A DNA stretch of 64,000 nucleotides from Treponema sp. Its GTDB lineage: Bacteria > Spirochaetota > Spirochaetia > Treponematales > Treponemataceae. The notes beneath the pieces were generated by a model, which saw only the letters and a list, made by a program, of their open reading frames with translations, ran no database searches and was not told the DNA's origin. Positions 34,559 through 42,855 of the stretch are shown here, one piece after another. The stretch is taken from positions 1 through 64,000 of the forward strand of contig JAFSJW010000039.1 in NCBI GenBank assembly GCA_017449265.1, written 5' to 3'. The position numbers and the translations under genes were made by a program. How positions within the stretch are numbered: the stretch's first letter is position 1; every line of letters starts with the position of its first letter.

Positions 34559-35325
34559 TTCTGACTTTGGATGTGGGAAACTCCACGATGGCAGGCGGCG
34601 TATTCGACGGGGAGAGACTTGTTCTGCAGTTCAGGCAGACGACGAACAAGAATTCCACTTCGGACGAAATCGGGGTTTTTTTCAGGTCGGTTTTGCGCGA
34701 GAACGGCATTGACTGGAGAAAAATCAATGATATATGCTGCTGCTCTGTCGTTCCGCCAATAAACTATTCGCTTTCGAGCGCGTTGCTCAAGTATTTTGGA
34801 ATTGAGCCTCTTTTCATACAATCCGGAATAAAGACGGGGCTGAAAATCAGGTACGCGAATCCTAAGGAAATCGGAGCGGACAGAATTGCGGCTGCAATCG
34901 GGGCTGTGAACCGTCATCCTAACCAGAATCTTATTGTTATTGACATGGGAACTGCCACGACTGTTGATGTTGTGACGAAAAGCAAAGAATATCTTGGCGG
35001 CGCGATTCTTGCGGGGCTAAAAATCTCCGTTCAGGCTCTTGCCAGCGGCACGGCAAAACTCCCCACCGTTGAAATCGTAAAGCCTGAGCGTATTTGCGGA
35101 CAAAGCACGATTGAGGCAATTCAGTCTGGAATCTATTGGGGAAATGTTGGCGCAATAAAGGAATTCTGTTTTCAGTACGGAAAGCAGATTTTCGGAAACG
35201 AGCGGCCTTTTGTCGTAGGAACGGGCGGATTCGCGCGCACTTTCGACGGATGCGGTCTTTTCGATGAGATAGTGCCGGAGCTTGTGCTGCAAGGTGTGCG
35301 AAAGGCACTCGAAATGAACAGGTAG
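34555..35325 (+). CDS. coaX: Type III pantothenate kinase
   Basis: 256 residues. LTLDVGNSTMAGGVF (3-17) is the phosphate-binding loop of the ASKHA fold, with GADRIAAAIGA, IDMGTATTVDVV, GGAILAGLKIS and VVGTGGFA forming the rest of the site. CoaX phosphorylates pantothenate, committing it to coenzyme A. Having it inside the pan cluster joins vitamin synthesis directly to CoA synthesis. The start overlaps panC by four bases. The stop codon lies in the left arm of a hairpin that begins the panD leader. Confidence 0.95.
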   Translation: MILTLDVGNSTMAGGVFDGERLVLQFRQTTNKNSTSDEIGVFFRSVLRENGIDWRKINDICCCSVVPPINYSLSSALLKYFGIEPLFIQSGIKTGLKIRYANPKEIGADRIAAAIGAVNRHPNQNLIVIDMGTATTVDVVTKSKEYLGGAILAGLKISVQALASGTAKLPTVEIVKPERICGQSTIEAIQSGIYWGNVGAIKEFCFQYGKQIFGNERPFVVGTGGFARTFDGCGLFDEIVPELVLQGVRKALEMNR

Positions 35326-35421
35326 TTTCGTGCGGTCTCTGACGCACGAAACTACCGATTTCTCCGCATCACGCAGAAATCTCGTTGGCATGATGCCCGC
35401 ATCCGTGCGGGCGGCTTTTTT
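35321..35421 (+). promoter_or_regulatory. Three-hairpin leader with internal terminator before panD (attenuator-like)
   Basis: Hairpin 1 has 14-base perfect arms (35321-35334 with 35343-35356, GGTAGTTTCGTGCG and its complement) and contains the coaX stop. Hairpin 2 pairs GATTTCT with AGAAATC (35357-35381). Hairpin 3, GCCCGCA-TCCG-TGCGGGC (35395-35412), is followed by GGC and six T (35416-35421), a standard terminator, seven bases before the GATAAGG ribosome site of panD. Termination here would reduce panD relative to panBC-coaX. Confidence 0.6.
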
Positions 35422-35433
35422 GAGGATAAGGAT

Positions 35434-35814
35434 ATGAATATTGAAGTTTTGAAATCAAAATTGCACAGGGCAACGGTAACTGATGCAAACCTGAATTACG
35501 AGGGGTCAATCTCCATCGACACGGAGCTTATTGAGAAAGCCGGAATGCACAGCTATGAGAAAGTTGACATCTACAATATCAACAACGGGGCAAGATTCTC
35601 GACTTATATAATTCCAGGAAAAAAAGGCGAGATTTGCCTGAACGGAGCGGCTGCCAGAATGGCTCAGAAAGGCGACAAGGTTATAATCGTTACATTCACC
35701 TGGATTGACGAGAAAGACGCGTCTTCCTGGCTTCCGAATGTAGTTCTTCTTGATGAAGGCAACAAGGTCAAGGAAGCGGGACCTCATGCAATGAAAAGCG
35801 GAACTATTGTCTGA
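35434..35814 (+). CDS. panD: Aspartate 1-decarboxylase proenzyme
   Basis: 126 residues, the usual length. The self-cleavage site Gly24-Ser25 is in YEGSI and creates the pyruvoyl group. HRATVTDANLNY (11-22), VDIYNINNGARFSTY and NGAAARMAQKGD are conserved family segments. It makes beta-alanine for PanC. The gene is separated from coaX by a leader with a terminator-like hairpin, so its level may be set independently. cobK starts seven bases after the stop. Confidence 0.95.
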   Translation: MNIEVLKSKLHRATVTDANLNYEGSISIDTELIEKAGMHSYEKVDIYNINNGARFSTYIIPGKKGEICLNGAAARMAQKGDKVIIVTFTWIDEKDASSWLPNVVLLDEGNKVKEAGPHAMKSGTIV

Positions 35815-35820
35815 ATCTGA

Positions 35821-36690
35821 ATGAAAATCCTTGTTTTTGCGGGGACGAGCGAGGCTCGTTCTTTTTGCCATAAAGCGTGCGGGCTTGGTTTTGATGTTAC
35901 GGCGAGCGTTGCGACCGAGTACGGAAAGGAGCTTATTGCGGAGGATTTTTCTTTTCGCGCTGGCTCTTCTCTTTCCGTAGGCGGGGCTTTGAGCGTCATT
36001 CAGGGAAGGCTTGACGCGCATTCGATGAAAAATCTTGTGTGCGGTTTTGATGCGGTTGTTGACGCAACCCACCCGTATGCGGTTGAAGTGACAAAAAACA
36101 TAAAGATTGCGTGCGATGCGGCTGGTAAGCTGTGTTTCAGACTCTTGCGGAACATTTCTGACTTTCCTCTTTCTTCTGATTTTAATTCCTGTTTCAATGA
36201 TTTAGATTTTCGCATAGAAAAATTTGATTCAATCGAAAAAATAGCTGATTTTATCCGCGCGGAGGACGAAAAACTTTTCCGAGCGGATAAGAGCCTTCCT
36301 TCTGTGTTTTTGTCTACCGGAAGCAAGGAGCTTTTGCCGTTCACCCGCCTGAAAGATTACAAAAGAAGGGTTTTTGTCCGTGTTCTTCCGATTTTGGAGT
36401 CTATAAAAAAATGCGAAGAATGTGGTTTTTTGAAAAAAAACATAATCGCAATGCAGGGACCTTTCTCCGCCGCATTGAACGAGGCTATGTTCCGTGAGTG
36501 CAAAGCTGAAATTCTCGTGACGAAAATATCCGGAAAAAACGGCGGCTTTTATGAGAAAATTACCGCAGCCAGAAAATGCGGCATGAGGGTTCTTGCAGTA
36601 ACTTCGCCCCATGAGTGCGGCGAAGGTGTGTTCAAAAGCGAAGATGAGATTCTTTCGGTTTTGGCGGAAAATATTAGAGCTGTTTCGTAA
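35821..36690 (+). CDS. cobK: Precorrin-6A/cobalt-precorrin-6A reductase
   Basis: 289 residues. MKILVFAGTSEARSF (1-15) is the nucleotide-binding start of CobK/CbiJ. DATHPYAVEVTKNI near residue 80, FLSTGSKEL near 163, RVLP, MQGPFSAALNEAMF and LVTKISGKNGGFYEKI are the family blocks. It reduces precorrin-6A with NAD(P)H in cobalamin synthesis. It lies seven bases after panD, so probably shares the pan transcript. The only other corrin gene seen is cobJ at 21857, so the pathway is scattered. Confidence 0.88.
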   Translation: MKILVFAGTSEARSFCHKACGLGFDVTASVATEYGKELIAEDFSFRAGSSLSVGGALSVIQGRLDAHSMKNLVCGFDAVVDATHPYAVEVTKNIKIACDAAGKLCFRLLRNISDFPLSSDFNSCFNDLDFRIEKFDSIEKIADFIRAEDEKLFRADKSLPSVFLSTGSKELLPFTRLKDYKRRVFVRVLPILESIKKCEECGFLKKNIIAMQGPFSAALNEAMFRECKAEILVTKISGKNGGFYEKITAARKCGMRVLAVTSPHECGEGVFKSEDEILSVLAENIRAVS

Positions 36691-36735
36691 ATGACTAGTC
36701 GCCTTGCGCTGTGGAATTTTTCGTGGTTTTAGGCT

Positions 36736-37926
36736 ATGATTCAAATCATAATGAATTACGGCCATTATTTTGACTGGGCGGCTACAAGCCCCCAGGATGA
36801 GGATATACTAAAAGAGGCTCTGAAAGTCTCTGTGAAGAATTTTGCAAATCCGTCTTCCACGCACAAGGCTGGAACGGCTGCAAGGAAAGTTCTTGAAGAT
36901 GCTAGGAAAAAGTGCGCCTCAGTTCTTGGCGTAAAAAGCGAAAGTGTTTTTTTTACTTCTGGCGGAACCGAAAGCGATGCAATTCCGCTCCTTTCCGTGC
37001 TTGCGGCGGAAAGACGCGGCGGGCGCATAATCATGTCGGGCATTGAGCATCCTGCCGTAAAAAATCAGTGCGAAATGTTGGAAAAAAGCGGCTTTGAAAT
37101 TGTCTGCGTCAATCCTGACAAAAACGGATTCGTCGCTCCCTCCGCAATTTCTGAGAAAATTACTCCCGACACTGTTTTTGTTGCCGTTATGGCAGTGAAC
37201 AACGAGACCGGGTGCATACAGCCTGTGAGAAAAATAGCGCAGTTTATTTCGTCTTCTTGCGCAGGAAAGCGAAAGCCGTTTTTTCATGTTGACTGTGTTC
37301 AGGCGGCTGGAAAAATTCCGCTTGATTTTCTTGGGGCAGAAATTGACGGCGCGGCATTCAGCGCGCACAAAATATCAGGGCCGCGCGGAACAGGTCTTTT
37401 GTATCTCAGAGAGCCAGCGCGGTTCAGACCGTTCCTTGTCGGAGGCGGTCAGGAGCAGGGCATACGGAGCGGAACTGAGAATCTTTTCGGGGCGGTGGCT
37501 CTTTCCAAGTGCATGGAAAAATATGTATTTATGGAAGAAAACGAGCGTTTCCTTTTGCAGAAAAATTGGACGGGCAATTTCATAAAATCACTCTCCGAAA
37601 TAAAAAACTGCCGTCTTGTTCCACCAATTAGAGCCGACTTGTCGCCAGATGCGCAGGAAAAATTCTCTCCGTGGGTCGTTCAGGCGGCTTTTTTGGGAAT
37701 TCCTGGGCAGGTCATGGTTCGCGCGCTTGACGCGAAAGGATTTTGCATCTCAACGGGAAGCGCGTGTTCTGCAAAAAAACAGTCCAGACCTGTTCTCAGG
37801 GCGATGGGAGCTTCCCCAGAGATTCAGGATTCGGCTGTTCGCTTCAGCTTCGGATTTTCAACGAGCGAGCAGGGCATGAATGAGCTTTTGGCCGCTGTAA
37901 GAGAAATTGTGAAGGAATTTGCATAG
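36736..37926 (+). CDS. Cysteine desulfurase, NifS/IscS-like
   Basis: 396 residues of a class V aminotransferase. PLP-binding Lys212 is in SAHKISGPRG, and FTSGGTESD (73-81), HPAVKN, NNETG and RSGTEN are conserved. The active Cys344 lies in STGSACSAKK, the loop that carries the persulfide. It takes sulfur from cysteine for Fe-S clusters or thio-compounds. No iscU or thiI is adjacent, so its partner is unknown. The start is uncertain: ATG 36736 or ATG 36751 (MNYGHYFDWAAT), neither with a good ribosome site. The lipoprotein gene starts four bases after the stop. Confidence 0.85.
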   Translation: MIQIIMNYGHYFDWAATSPQDEDILKEALKVSVKNFANPSSTHKAGTAARKVLEDARKKCASVLGVKSESVFFTSGGTESDAIPLLSVLAAERRGGRIIMSGIEHPAVKNQCEMLEKSGFEIVCVNPDKNGFVAPSAISEKITPDTVFVAVMAVNNETGCIQPVRKIAQFISSSCAGKRKPFFHVDCVQAAGKIPLDFLGAEIDGAAFSAHKISGPRGTGLLYLREPARFRPFLVGGGQEQGIRSGTENLFGAVALSKCMEKYVFMEENERFLLQKNWTGNFIKSLSEIKNCRLVPPIRADLSPDAQEKFSPWVVQAAFLGIPGQVMVRALDAKGFCISTGSACSAKKQSRPVLRAMGASPEIQDSAVRFSFGFSTSEQGMNELLAAVREIVKEFA

Positions 37927-37929
37927 CAT

Positions 37930-38670
37930 ATGAGAAAAAAAAATGCGTCTTTTTTTATTCCTTTTTTGATTTTCGTTCTCTTTCTTTTTTTATTATCTTC
38001 TTGCAAAAAGGAAAAGGAAGAGGAGGTTTCTGACGGCGGAACTATTGATTTTGGTAGCGATGAGGTTATAAATATCGGAAATTACGCTTTTTTCGAGCCG
38101 TTCGGAATCAATCAGAGCGAAAACATGGATTTCATGCGGTTTGACTCTGCCGAGGAGATTTTTTCCAGACTTTTGTCCGGAGACATTGATTTGGGATACA
38201 TTCCTTCCGAGTGCCTTGAGAAACTTTCTAGGCGCGAGTCTTTGGAAAATGCCATCGTTCCTCTCGGACCTGTCCAAAAAGAGCGTTTTTTTATAGTAGC
38301 AAGAAAAGATTCAAAGATTCTGTTTGACAGAAACGGCTTTTCGTTTGATGATATAAGGAAAGAAAATGAAAAAATCCTGTGCTTCAACTTTTCGATAAGC
38401 TCTTATTACAAGGCTATGGAAAATATTTTTGATTTGCTGGATTTTTCGCTTTCAAACGACCAGCTGATTCCCGCGCTTGTTTCAGGGAAATATTCTTATG
38501 CAATCCTCCCGATTGAATATGCGGAGCTTGCGGTAAGAAAATCTCCTGACTTGCACAAAGCAGTTGAGCTGGACGGCGTGAGCGGATTTGTTTTTCCGGA
38601 AATTGTCCTTGCGGCAAACGGAAGATTTTACAAAAATCATCTTGATTTGTTCGGGACAATTGTCAAGTAG
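37930..38670 (+). CDS. Substrate-binding-like lipoprotein
   Basis: 246 residues. A lipoprotein signal (FLLSSC, lipidated Cys near residue 25) is followed by a charged linker (KKEKEEEVSDGG). The mature part resembles a periplasmic type 2 binding protein of the NMT1/SsuA or PhnD kind: IGNYAFFEPFGINQ, EEIFSRLLSGDIDLGYIPSE, VARKDSKI and SGKYSYAILPIEYAELAV. It is smaller than most such proteins (usually 280-330). No permease or ATPase is adjacent. A thiamine-precursor or sulfonate ligand is possible but not shown. Confidence 0.55.
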   Translation: MRKKNASFFIPFLIFVLFLFLLSSCKKEKEEEVSDGGTIDFGSDEVINIGNYAFFEPFGINQSENMDFMRFDSAEEIFSRLLSGDIDLGYIPSECLEKLSRRESLENAIVPLGPVQKERFFIVARKDSKILFDRNGFSFDDIRKENEKILCFNFSISSYYKAMENIFDLLDFSLSNDQLIPALVSGKYSYAILPIEYAELAVRKSPDLHKAVELDGVSGFVFPEIVLAANGRFYKNHLDLFGTIVK

Positions 38671-38674
38671 ACTA

Positions 38675-38819
38675 GTTTCCGAACAGCTCTATTAGACCTG
38701 TTCGGAAACCTATTGTTTCCTCACTGTTCTTGCGTAATTTTTCAGGCTAAAGCCTTGCAAAATTACAGAATTTCTAAGGTTGCTGTTCGGAAAACTGAAG
38801 TTTCCGAACAGCTCTATTG
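38675..38819. repeat. Cluster of dispersed palindromes with a nested hairpin
   Basis: GTTTCCGAACAG (38680-38691 region) faces CTGTTCGGAAAC at about 38698-38709, and a complete copy (GCTGTTCGGAAAACTGAAGTTTCC region) ends at 38819. Between them GTAATTTT, GGCT/AGCC and AAAATTAC (38733-38766) form a separate nested hairpin. The whole 145 bases hold no gene and separate the lipoprotein from the phosphoribosyltransferase gene. Confidence 0.7.
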
Positions 38820-38864
38820 AATCAACAGGCTGATAAATTCGGCGTATAAAGGAGGCAGTGCCTT

Positions 38865-39476
38865 ATGAAAGAATTTTTGGATTACGAAACCGTAAGAAAC
38901 AATGCCATAAAGCTTGCGGACAAGATTTTTTGTGACGGATTCGTTCCGGATGTGATTTATTCTTCGCTTAGAGGCGGGGCTTACATGGCGAATGTGATAA
39001 GCGAGTACTTTAAGCTTGTTCTGAAAGGAAAAAAGCCCGTCCTTTATGCGGCAGTCGTGGCGCGCTCCTACACGGATGTGAATCAGTGCGGTCAAATTCG
39101 CATTGACGGCTGGACTTATTCCCCCGAGTACTTGCGCGCTGGGGACAAAATTCTTCTCGTGGACGACATCTGCGACAGCGGCAACACAATCCGCTTTCTT
39201 GTTGAAGTGCTCATGTCCCACGGAATTCCACGGGACGACATAAAGGTAGTCGTGCATGATTACAAGAATTTCTTGTACAAAGAGCCTCTGAAAGTTATTC
39301 CGGACTATTATTGCCGAAAAATTGACATACCTTCTCCTTCTGAGGACAGGTGGATTCATTTTTTGAGCCACGAGCTTGTGGGGCTTTCCGAGGAAGAGCT
39401 TTGCGAACATTATTTCAAAGATGATGCGGAACTTCGTCCTGTTTTCGAGCGAATAGGATTTGTCGGGAAAAAATAG
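38865..39476 (+). CDS. Phosphoribosyltransferase-domain protein
   Basis: 203 residues. The PRPP-binding motif is ILLVDDICDSGNTI (about 93-106). SSLRGGAYMANVISEYF near residue 38 is the PPi loop region of the type I fold, related to xanthine/hypoxanthine PRTases of the Gpt kind. The C-terminal 50 residues (SEDRWIHFLSHELVGLSEEEL) are family-specific. It may salvage a purine base or control a nucleotide pool; the base cannot be told. AAGGAGG precedes ATG 38865. The next gene starts three bases after its stop. Confidence 0.75.
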   Translation: MKEFLDYETVRNNAIKLADKIFCDGFVPDVIYSSLRGGAYMANVISEYFKLVLKGKKPVLYAAVVARSYTDVNQCGQIRIDGWTYSPEYLRAGDKILLVDDICDSGNTIRFLVEVLMSHGIPRDDIKVVVHDYKNFLYKEPLKVIPDYYCRKIDIPSPSEDRWIHFLSHELVGLSEEELCEHYFKDDAELRPVFERIGFVGKK

Positions 39477-39479
39477 GAG

Positions 39480-41420
39480 ATGAAAAAATCGTTTCTTCTT
39501 TTTCTTGTCATCTTTCTGCGCTCATTTTTTCTCTTCGCGTCTGATAAAAGCCGCATTCTTTCCCCCTCAGAAGGTGTGTGGGCCAATAAGCAGTGTCTTT
39601 TCGTTGATTTGAAGGATGGCGAGGAATGTTATTACTCACTGTCAGGCTCTGACCCGCTTGAGTCGGGCTTCGTGTACGATGGTCCCGTTCTTTTGGATGC
39701 AGCTGGTAAAGTCTTTGTGAAAGTGACGGTTCTGAAAATTGGCGGAGGTCTTTCTGAAAAAGAAGAATATGACATATCTTATTCCGTAGATGAGTTCTAC
39801 GGTTCTGAAAAGGCTGTCTCAGATTTTGTGCGCGAATCCGCGTCAAGGGGCGTAGTTTCCGTGAACACGGCAAAATCCCTTGATATTCCTGCGGAACTGA
39901 AATATTCTTTCTGGGACGCAAAGCCAGTTTTGGACGGAAAATCTTTGCGTGTCCGCCGTGAGAACAATCTTTCCCGCTATGTTCCCTGCACTGTCTCTGA
40001 CGGAAATCATAACTGGCGTTTTTTGGTTTATGTCTCTTCAATTGAGCTGAACCCTGATTTTAAGGAAACTTCAGGATATGAGGCTGGGGAGGGGCTTAAA
40101 GCTGCCACAGTCATAGTCTACGGAACTAACGGCGGAAACGAGCCTCTGACTTTTGCGCCTGACAATGTTCCTGAAGGCGGGGAGCTTTCCATAAGGCTTC
40201 TGACAGCAGGAATCCGTGGCGAGAGCGTAAGGCGTACTCTTTACAAAGGATTTTCCATAGATGCCCTTGACGGAGAGGAAATCTGCGGAACAGCTTGCTT
40301 TGAGGTGTTCAGGGACGATGAGCCTTTCGGAGTGGCGAGTATCCCGTTCAGCATAGACAGAAAAAAGCCAGAGAAGCCTGGTTTTGCCCCGGCTCCTGGT
40401 TGCGAGGGGGCGCGGGGAAAAGCCGAGATTGTTGTTAGCTCTGAAGAGTCTAGCAGGCGTTTTTTTTCTGTAAAAGGGCCTTTTTTTGGCGCGCCTTTCG
40501 GCAATGAGTCGGCTGGCTTTTTCCTTGACGGAAGCGAGACATTCCGGCCTGTGTCTTGGAATGAGAAAATCGTCCTTCTTCCTGTGAGAAATAAAACCAC
40601 ATGGTACAAGATTTTTGCGTACACAATGGATAGCGCAGGAAACAAAAGCGATATTTCAGAACACGATGTTGTTATTGACCCGTTCACATACTATTTCGTG
40701 GAAAAATCAAGCGAGAAGGACGGTGACGGAAGCAGACGCTCTCCGTTTACAAAAACTGCCCAGGTTTTTGAGGCTGCAAAAAAATCTCCGGGAGCGCGTT
40801 TTTTCGTTGACGGAACTTTGCGTCTTTCCGAAGGAAAAAATGCAATGCCGTTCCAATGTTCTTTTTCGGGAACGACGGATTCAAAAATCATAATTCCTGG
40901 GAACGGTTTTGTTTCGATGAACGGAGCAAAAATCGCTTTGGACGGCTTTGTGATTGAGCGGGAGTCTGGTGCGGCGGAAAAAATGTTCGTAATGGAAAAA
41001 TCTTCTCTTTCCATTGAAAACTGTGAGATTGTCGGAAATTTTGATTTTAATGCCGTCGCTTTTCAGATAATCGACTCTGATTTGGAGCTTTCGGACTCTG
41101 GGCTTACCGTTCAGGGAACATCATATTCCTGCCCTGTTATGTCAGAACGCTCGGAAATCAAAATTTCTTCATCCCGCGTTTCGGCAATCGGTAACACTGC
41201 CGTATGTTTCAGTGCGGAGGGCGGAAGTTTTTCAATGGACTCTTCTTTATGCCGCTCAATCGCTCATTTTGGCAGAATCGCGGAGCTTGTTTCATCAAAG
41301 ACAGTCTTGAAAGAAAATGCCTATCAGTGCGATTTTGATATAAAGATGCGGAACAGTAGCCTAATATGGACAGGCGAAAATGAAACTGATTCTTTTTTCG
41401 GAGCAACGCTTTTTAGGTAA
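39480..41420 (+). CDS. Secreted protein with chitobiase-like domain and C-terminal beta-helix
   Basis: 646 residues with a signal peptide (ending FFLFASDKS). Residues 25-95 resemble the small chitobiase/hexosaminidase C-terminal-type domain (SPSEGVWANKQ, CYYSLSGSDPLESGFVYDGPVLLDAAG), which is often repeated in Treponema surface proteins. A similar pattern recurs near 300-400 (FSVKGPF, WYKIFAYTMDSAGNKSDIS). Residues 410-640 look like a right-handed parallel beta-helix (GSRRSPFTKTAQVFEAAK, IIIPGNGFVSMNG, LSIENCEIVGNF). It is probably exported to the periplasm or surface. No catalytic site is seen. Confidence 0.6.
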   Translation: MKKSFLLFLVIFLRSFFLFASDKSRILSPSEGVWANKQCLFVDLKDGEECYYSLSGSDPLESGFVYDGPVLLDAAGKVFVKVTVLKIGGGLSEKEEYDISYSVDEFYGSEKAVSDFVRESASRGVVSVNTAKSLDIPAELKYSFWDAKPVLDGKSLRVRRENNLSRYVPCTVSDGNHNWRFLVYVSSIELNPDFKETSGYEAGEGLKAATVIVYGTNGGNEPLTFAPDNVPEGGELSIRLLTAGIRGESVRRTLYKGFSIDALDGEEICGTACFEVFRDDEPFGVASIPFSIDRKKPEKPGFAPAPGCEGARGKAEIVVSSEESSRRFFSVKGPFFGAPFGNESAGFFLDGSETFRPVSWNEKIVLLPVRNKTTWYKIFAYTMDSAGNKSDISEHDVVIDPFTYYFVEKSSEKDGDGSRRSPFTKTAQVFEAAKKSPGARFFVDGTLRLSEGKNAMPFQCSFSGTTDSKIIIPGNGFVSMNGAKIALDGFVIERESGAAEKMFVMEKSSLSIENCEIVGNFDFNAVAFQIIDSDLELSDSGLTVQGTSYSCPVMSERSEIKISSSRVSAIGNTAVCFSAEGGSFSMDSSLCRSIAHFGRIAELVSSKTVLKENAYQCDFDIKMRNSSLIWTGENETDSFFGATLFR

Positions 41421-41442
41421 CGGCTGATTATGGAGGTTTTTT

Positions 41443-42048
41443 ATGTTTGTTGCGGGACTTGATGAGGCTGGACGAGGTCCTCTTGCAGGGCCTGTTACTG
41501 CTGGATGTGTAATTCTGCCTGATGATTTTCCTGTGGGGATTCTTAACGATTCAAAAAAGCTTTCCGAGAAAAAGCGTGAGTCCGCTGAAAAAGTCATAAT
41601 TGAAAAAGCCTGCTGGGGACTCGGAGTCGTCGGGCATGAAAAAATCGATGAGATAAATATTTTGAACGCATCTCTTCTTGCTATGAGCCTTGCGTATGAC
41701 GATATGATGAAAAAATTCCCTGAGTGGGCGGAAAAAAACGGAATCACGCTTCCTTCTGATTTTTTTGAAAGGCAGAAAGAGCTTGTCGAAGCTATAGCTG
41801 ACGGTAATCGTGTTCCAAAAATACTTTGCTCGGTCAGAAGCGAGGTAAAAGCCGACGGAAAATTCCCATGCGTCATGGCAGCGAGTATAATAGCGAAAGT
41901 TGAGCGCGACAAGATGATGGTTCAGGCGGACAAGCTATATCCACAGTACGGATATGCTAAGCACAAGGGCTATCCCACCAAAACACACAAGGAAATCTGC
42001 CGCAGGATTGGGCCAAGCCCTATCCAAAGGCTTAGTTTTAAATATTAG
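41443..42048 (+). CDS. rnhB: Ribonuclease HII
   Basis: 201 residues. DEAGRGPLAGPV (7-18) gives the first two acidic residues, LNDSKKLSEKKRE the third, and SIIAKVERDKMM the fourth Asp. YGYAKHKGYPTKTH and GPSPIQRLSF complete the family pattern. It cuts the RNA strand of RNA/DNA hybrids and removes single ribonucleotides. GGAGG is present before ATG 41443. The TAG stop is the first three bases of a dispersed palindrome. Confidence 0.96.
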   Translation: MFVAGLDEAGRGPLAGPVTAGCVILPDDFPVGILNDSKKLSEKKRESAEKVIIEKACWGLGVVGHEKIDEINILNASLLAMSLAYDDMMKKFPEWAEKNGITLPSDFFERQKELVEAIADGNRVPKILCSVRSEVKADGKFPCVMAASIIAKVERDKMMVQADKLYPQYGYAKHKGYPTKTHKEICRRIGPSPIQRLSFKY

Positions 42049-42088
42049 ACATGTTCGGAAACATCAGTTTTCCGAACATGTCTATTGA
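42046..42088. repeat. Dispersed CTGTTCGGAAAC-type palindrome between rnhB and tetR
   Basis: TAGACATGTTCGGAAAC and TTTTCCGAACATGTCTA form a 16-17-pair stem with a CATCAG-type loop. It begins at the rnhB stop codon and ends 20 bases before the TetR gene, so it likely ends rnhB transcription. Confidence 0.8.
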
Positions 42089-42107
42089 TTACAGGAGACA
42101 TGATAAA

Positions 42108-42737
42108 ATGGCACCTAAGATAAAATTTTCAAAAGAAGAGATAATTGCTGCCGCACTGGACCTTGCCCGTAAAGAGGGGATAGATGCTGTTACGGCTCGT
42201 AAGCTCGGAGATAAGCTCGGAGTGTCGCCGCGCCCGATTTTCACATGGTTTGACAATATGGGGCAAGTCAGATTAGCTGTTTATGATGCGGCAAAGACGG
42301 TTTTCAAACAGTATATGGAGAAAGGTCTTTCCGAGCCTATTCCTTTTTTGGGAGCAGGAAGACAACACATTTGCTTTGCAAAGGAAGAGACCTGGCTCTA
42401 TAAGCTCTTGTTTTTAACAAAACCGAACGGAACTTCTGGCGGCGTGCAGGAAAACATGGAATTCATGCAGGAGCTGGTTCTGGATTCTGTTATGCGCATT
42501 TACAATATGAGCGAGGCGGCTGCCAAAAAGTATTTCAGAAATATGTGGCTCGTTTCGACCAGCTTTGCGACTATGATTGTTACGGATGATTGTCCGTTTA
42601 CGGACGAAGAGATGAGTCAGATTTTGTCTGAAATAAGCCTTTCGGTTTGCATGGGGCTTAAAAAAGTAAAAGGCATGGCGGATGGAAGTTTCGACCGCGA
42701 TGCAATTTTTTCTGAGCTTAAGAGCGAATATGTATAG
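42108..42737 (+). CDS. TetR-family regulator, paralogue 1
   Basis: 209 residues from ATG 42108 (MAPKIKFSKEEI), ten bases after AGGAG; the longer frame starts inside a palindrome. The helix-turn-helix is at residues 10-50 (AALDLARKEGIDAVTARKLGDKLGVSPRPIF region), with the usual TetR turn WF near residue 47. The ligand domain has KEETWLYKLLFLTKPNGTSGG and FATMIVTDDCPFTDEEMSQIL. It is the same length as, and clearly homologous to, the regulator at 47837. The two flank the TonB operon from both sides. Confidence 0.88.
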   Translation: MAPKIKFSKEEIIAAALDLARKEGIDAVTARKLGDKLGVSPRPIFTWFDNMGQVRLAVYDAAKTVFKQYMEKGLSEPIPFLGAGRQHICFAKEETWLYKLLFLTKPNGTSGGVQENMEFMQELVLDSVMRIYNMSEAAAKKYFRNMWLVSTSFATMIVTDDCPFTDEEMSQILSEISLSVCMGLKKVKGMADGSFDRDAIFSELKSEYV

Positions 42738-42776
42738 GACTTGCTGGTAAGGCTAGTGATATTTTTCCGTAAAATC

Positions 42777-42813
42777 TGGTGGTTGCACCTTTGGCGAAGC
42801 CAAAGGTGGCCAC
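42777..42813. terminator. Hairpin between convergent tetR and tonB genes
   Basis: ACCTTTGGC-GAA-GCCAAAGGT (42787-42807) is a perfect nine-pair stem, extended outward by GTGG/CCAC. No long T-run follows on either side. Confidence 0.55.
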
Positions 42814-42855
42814 AAACTCGCGGATTAGTCCTGAACAAATCGATGGTTGAGCTTG

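Noticed and set aside
42051..42107. Upstream start for tetR 1 inside the palindrome
   Set aside because: ATG 42108 has AGGAG at good distance and gives the same N-terminus and length as the paralogue.
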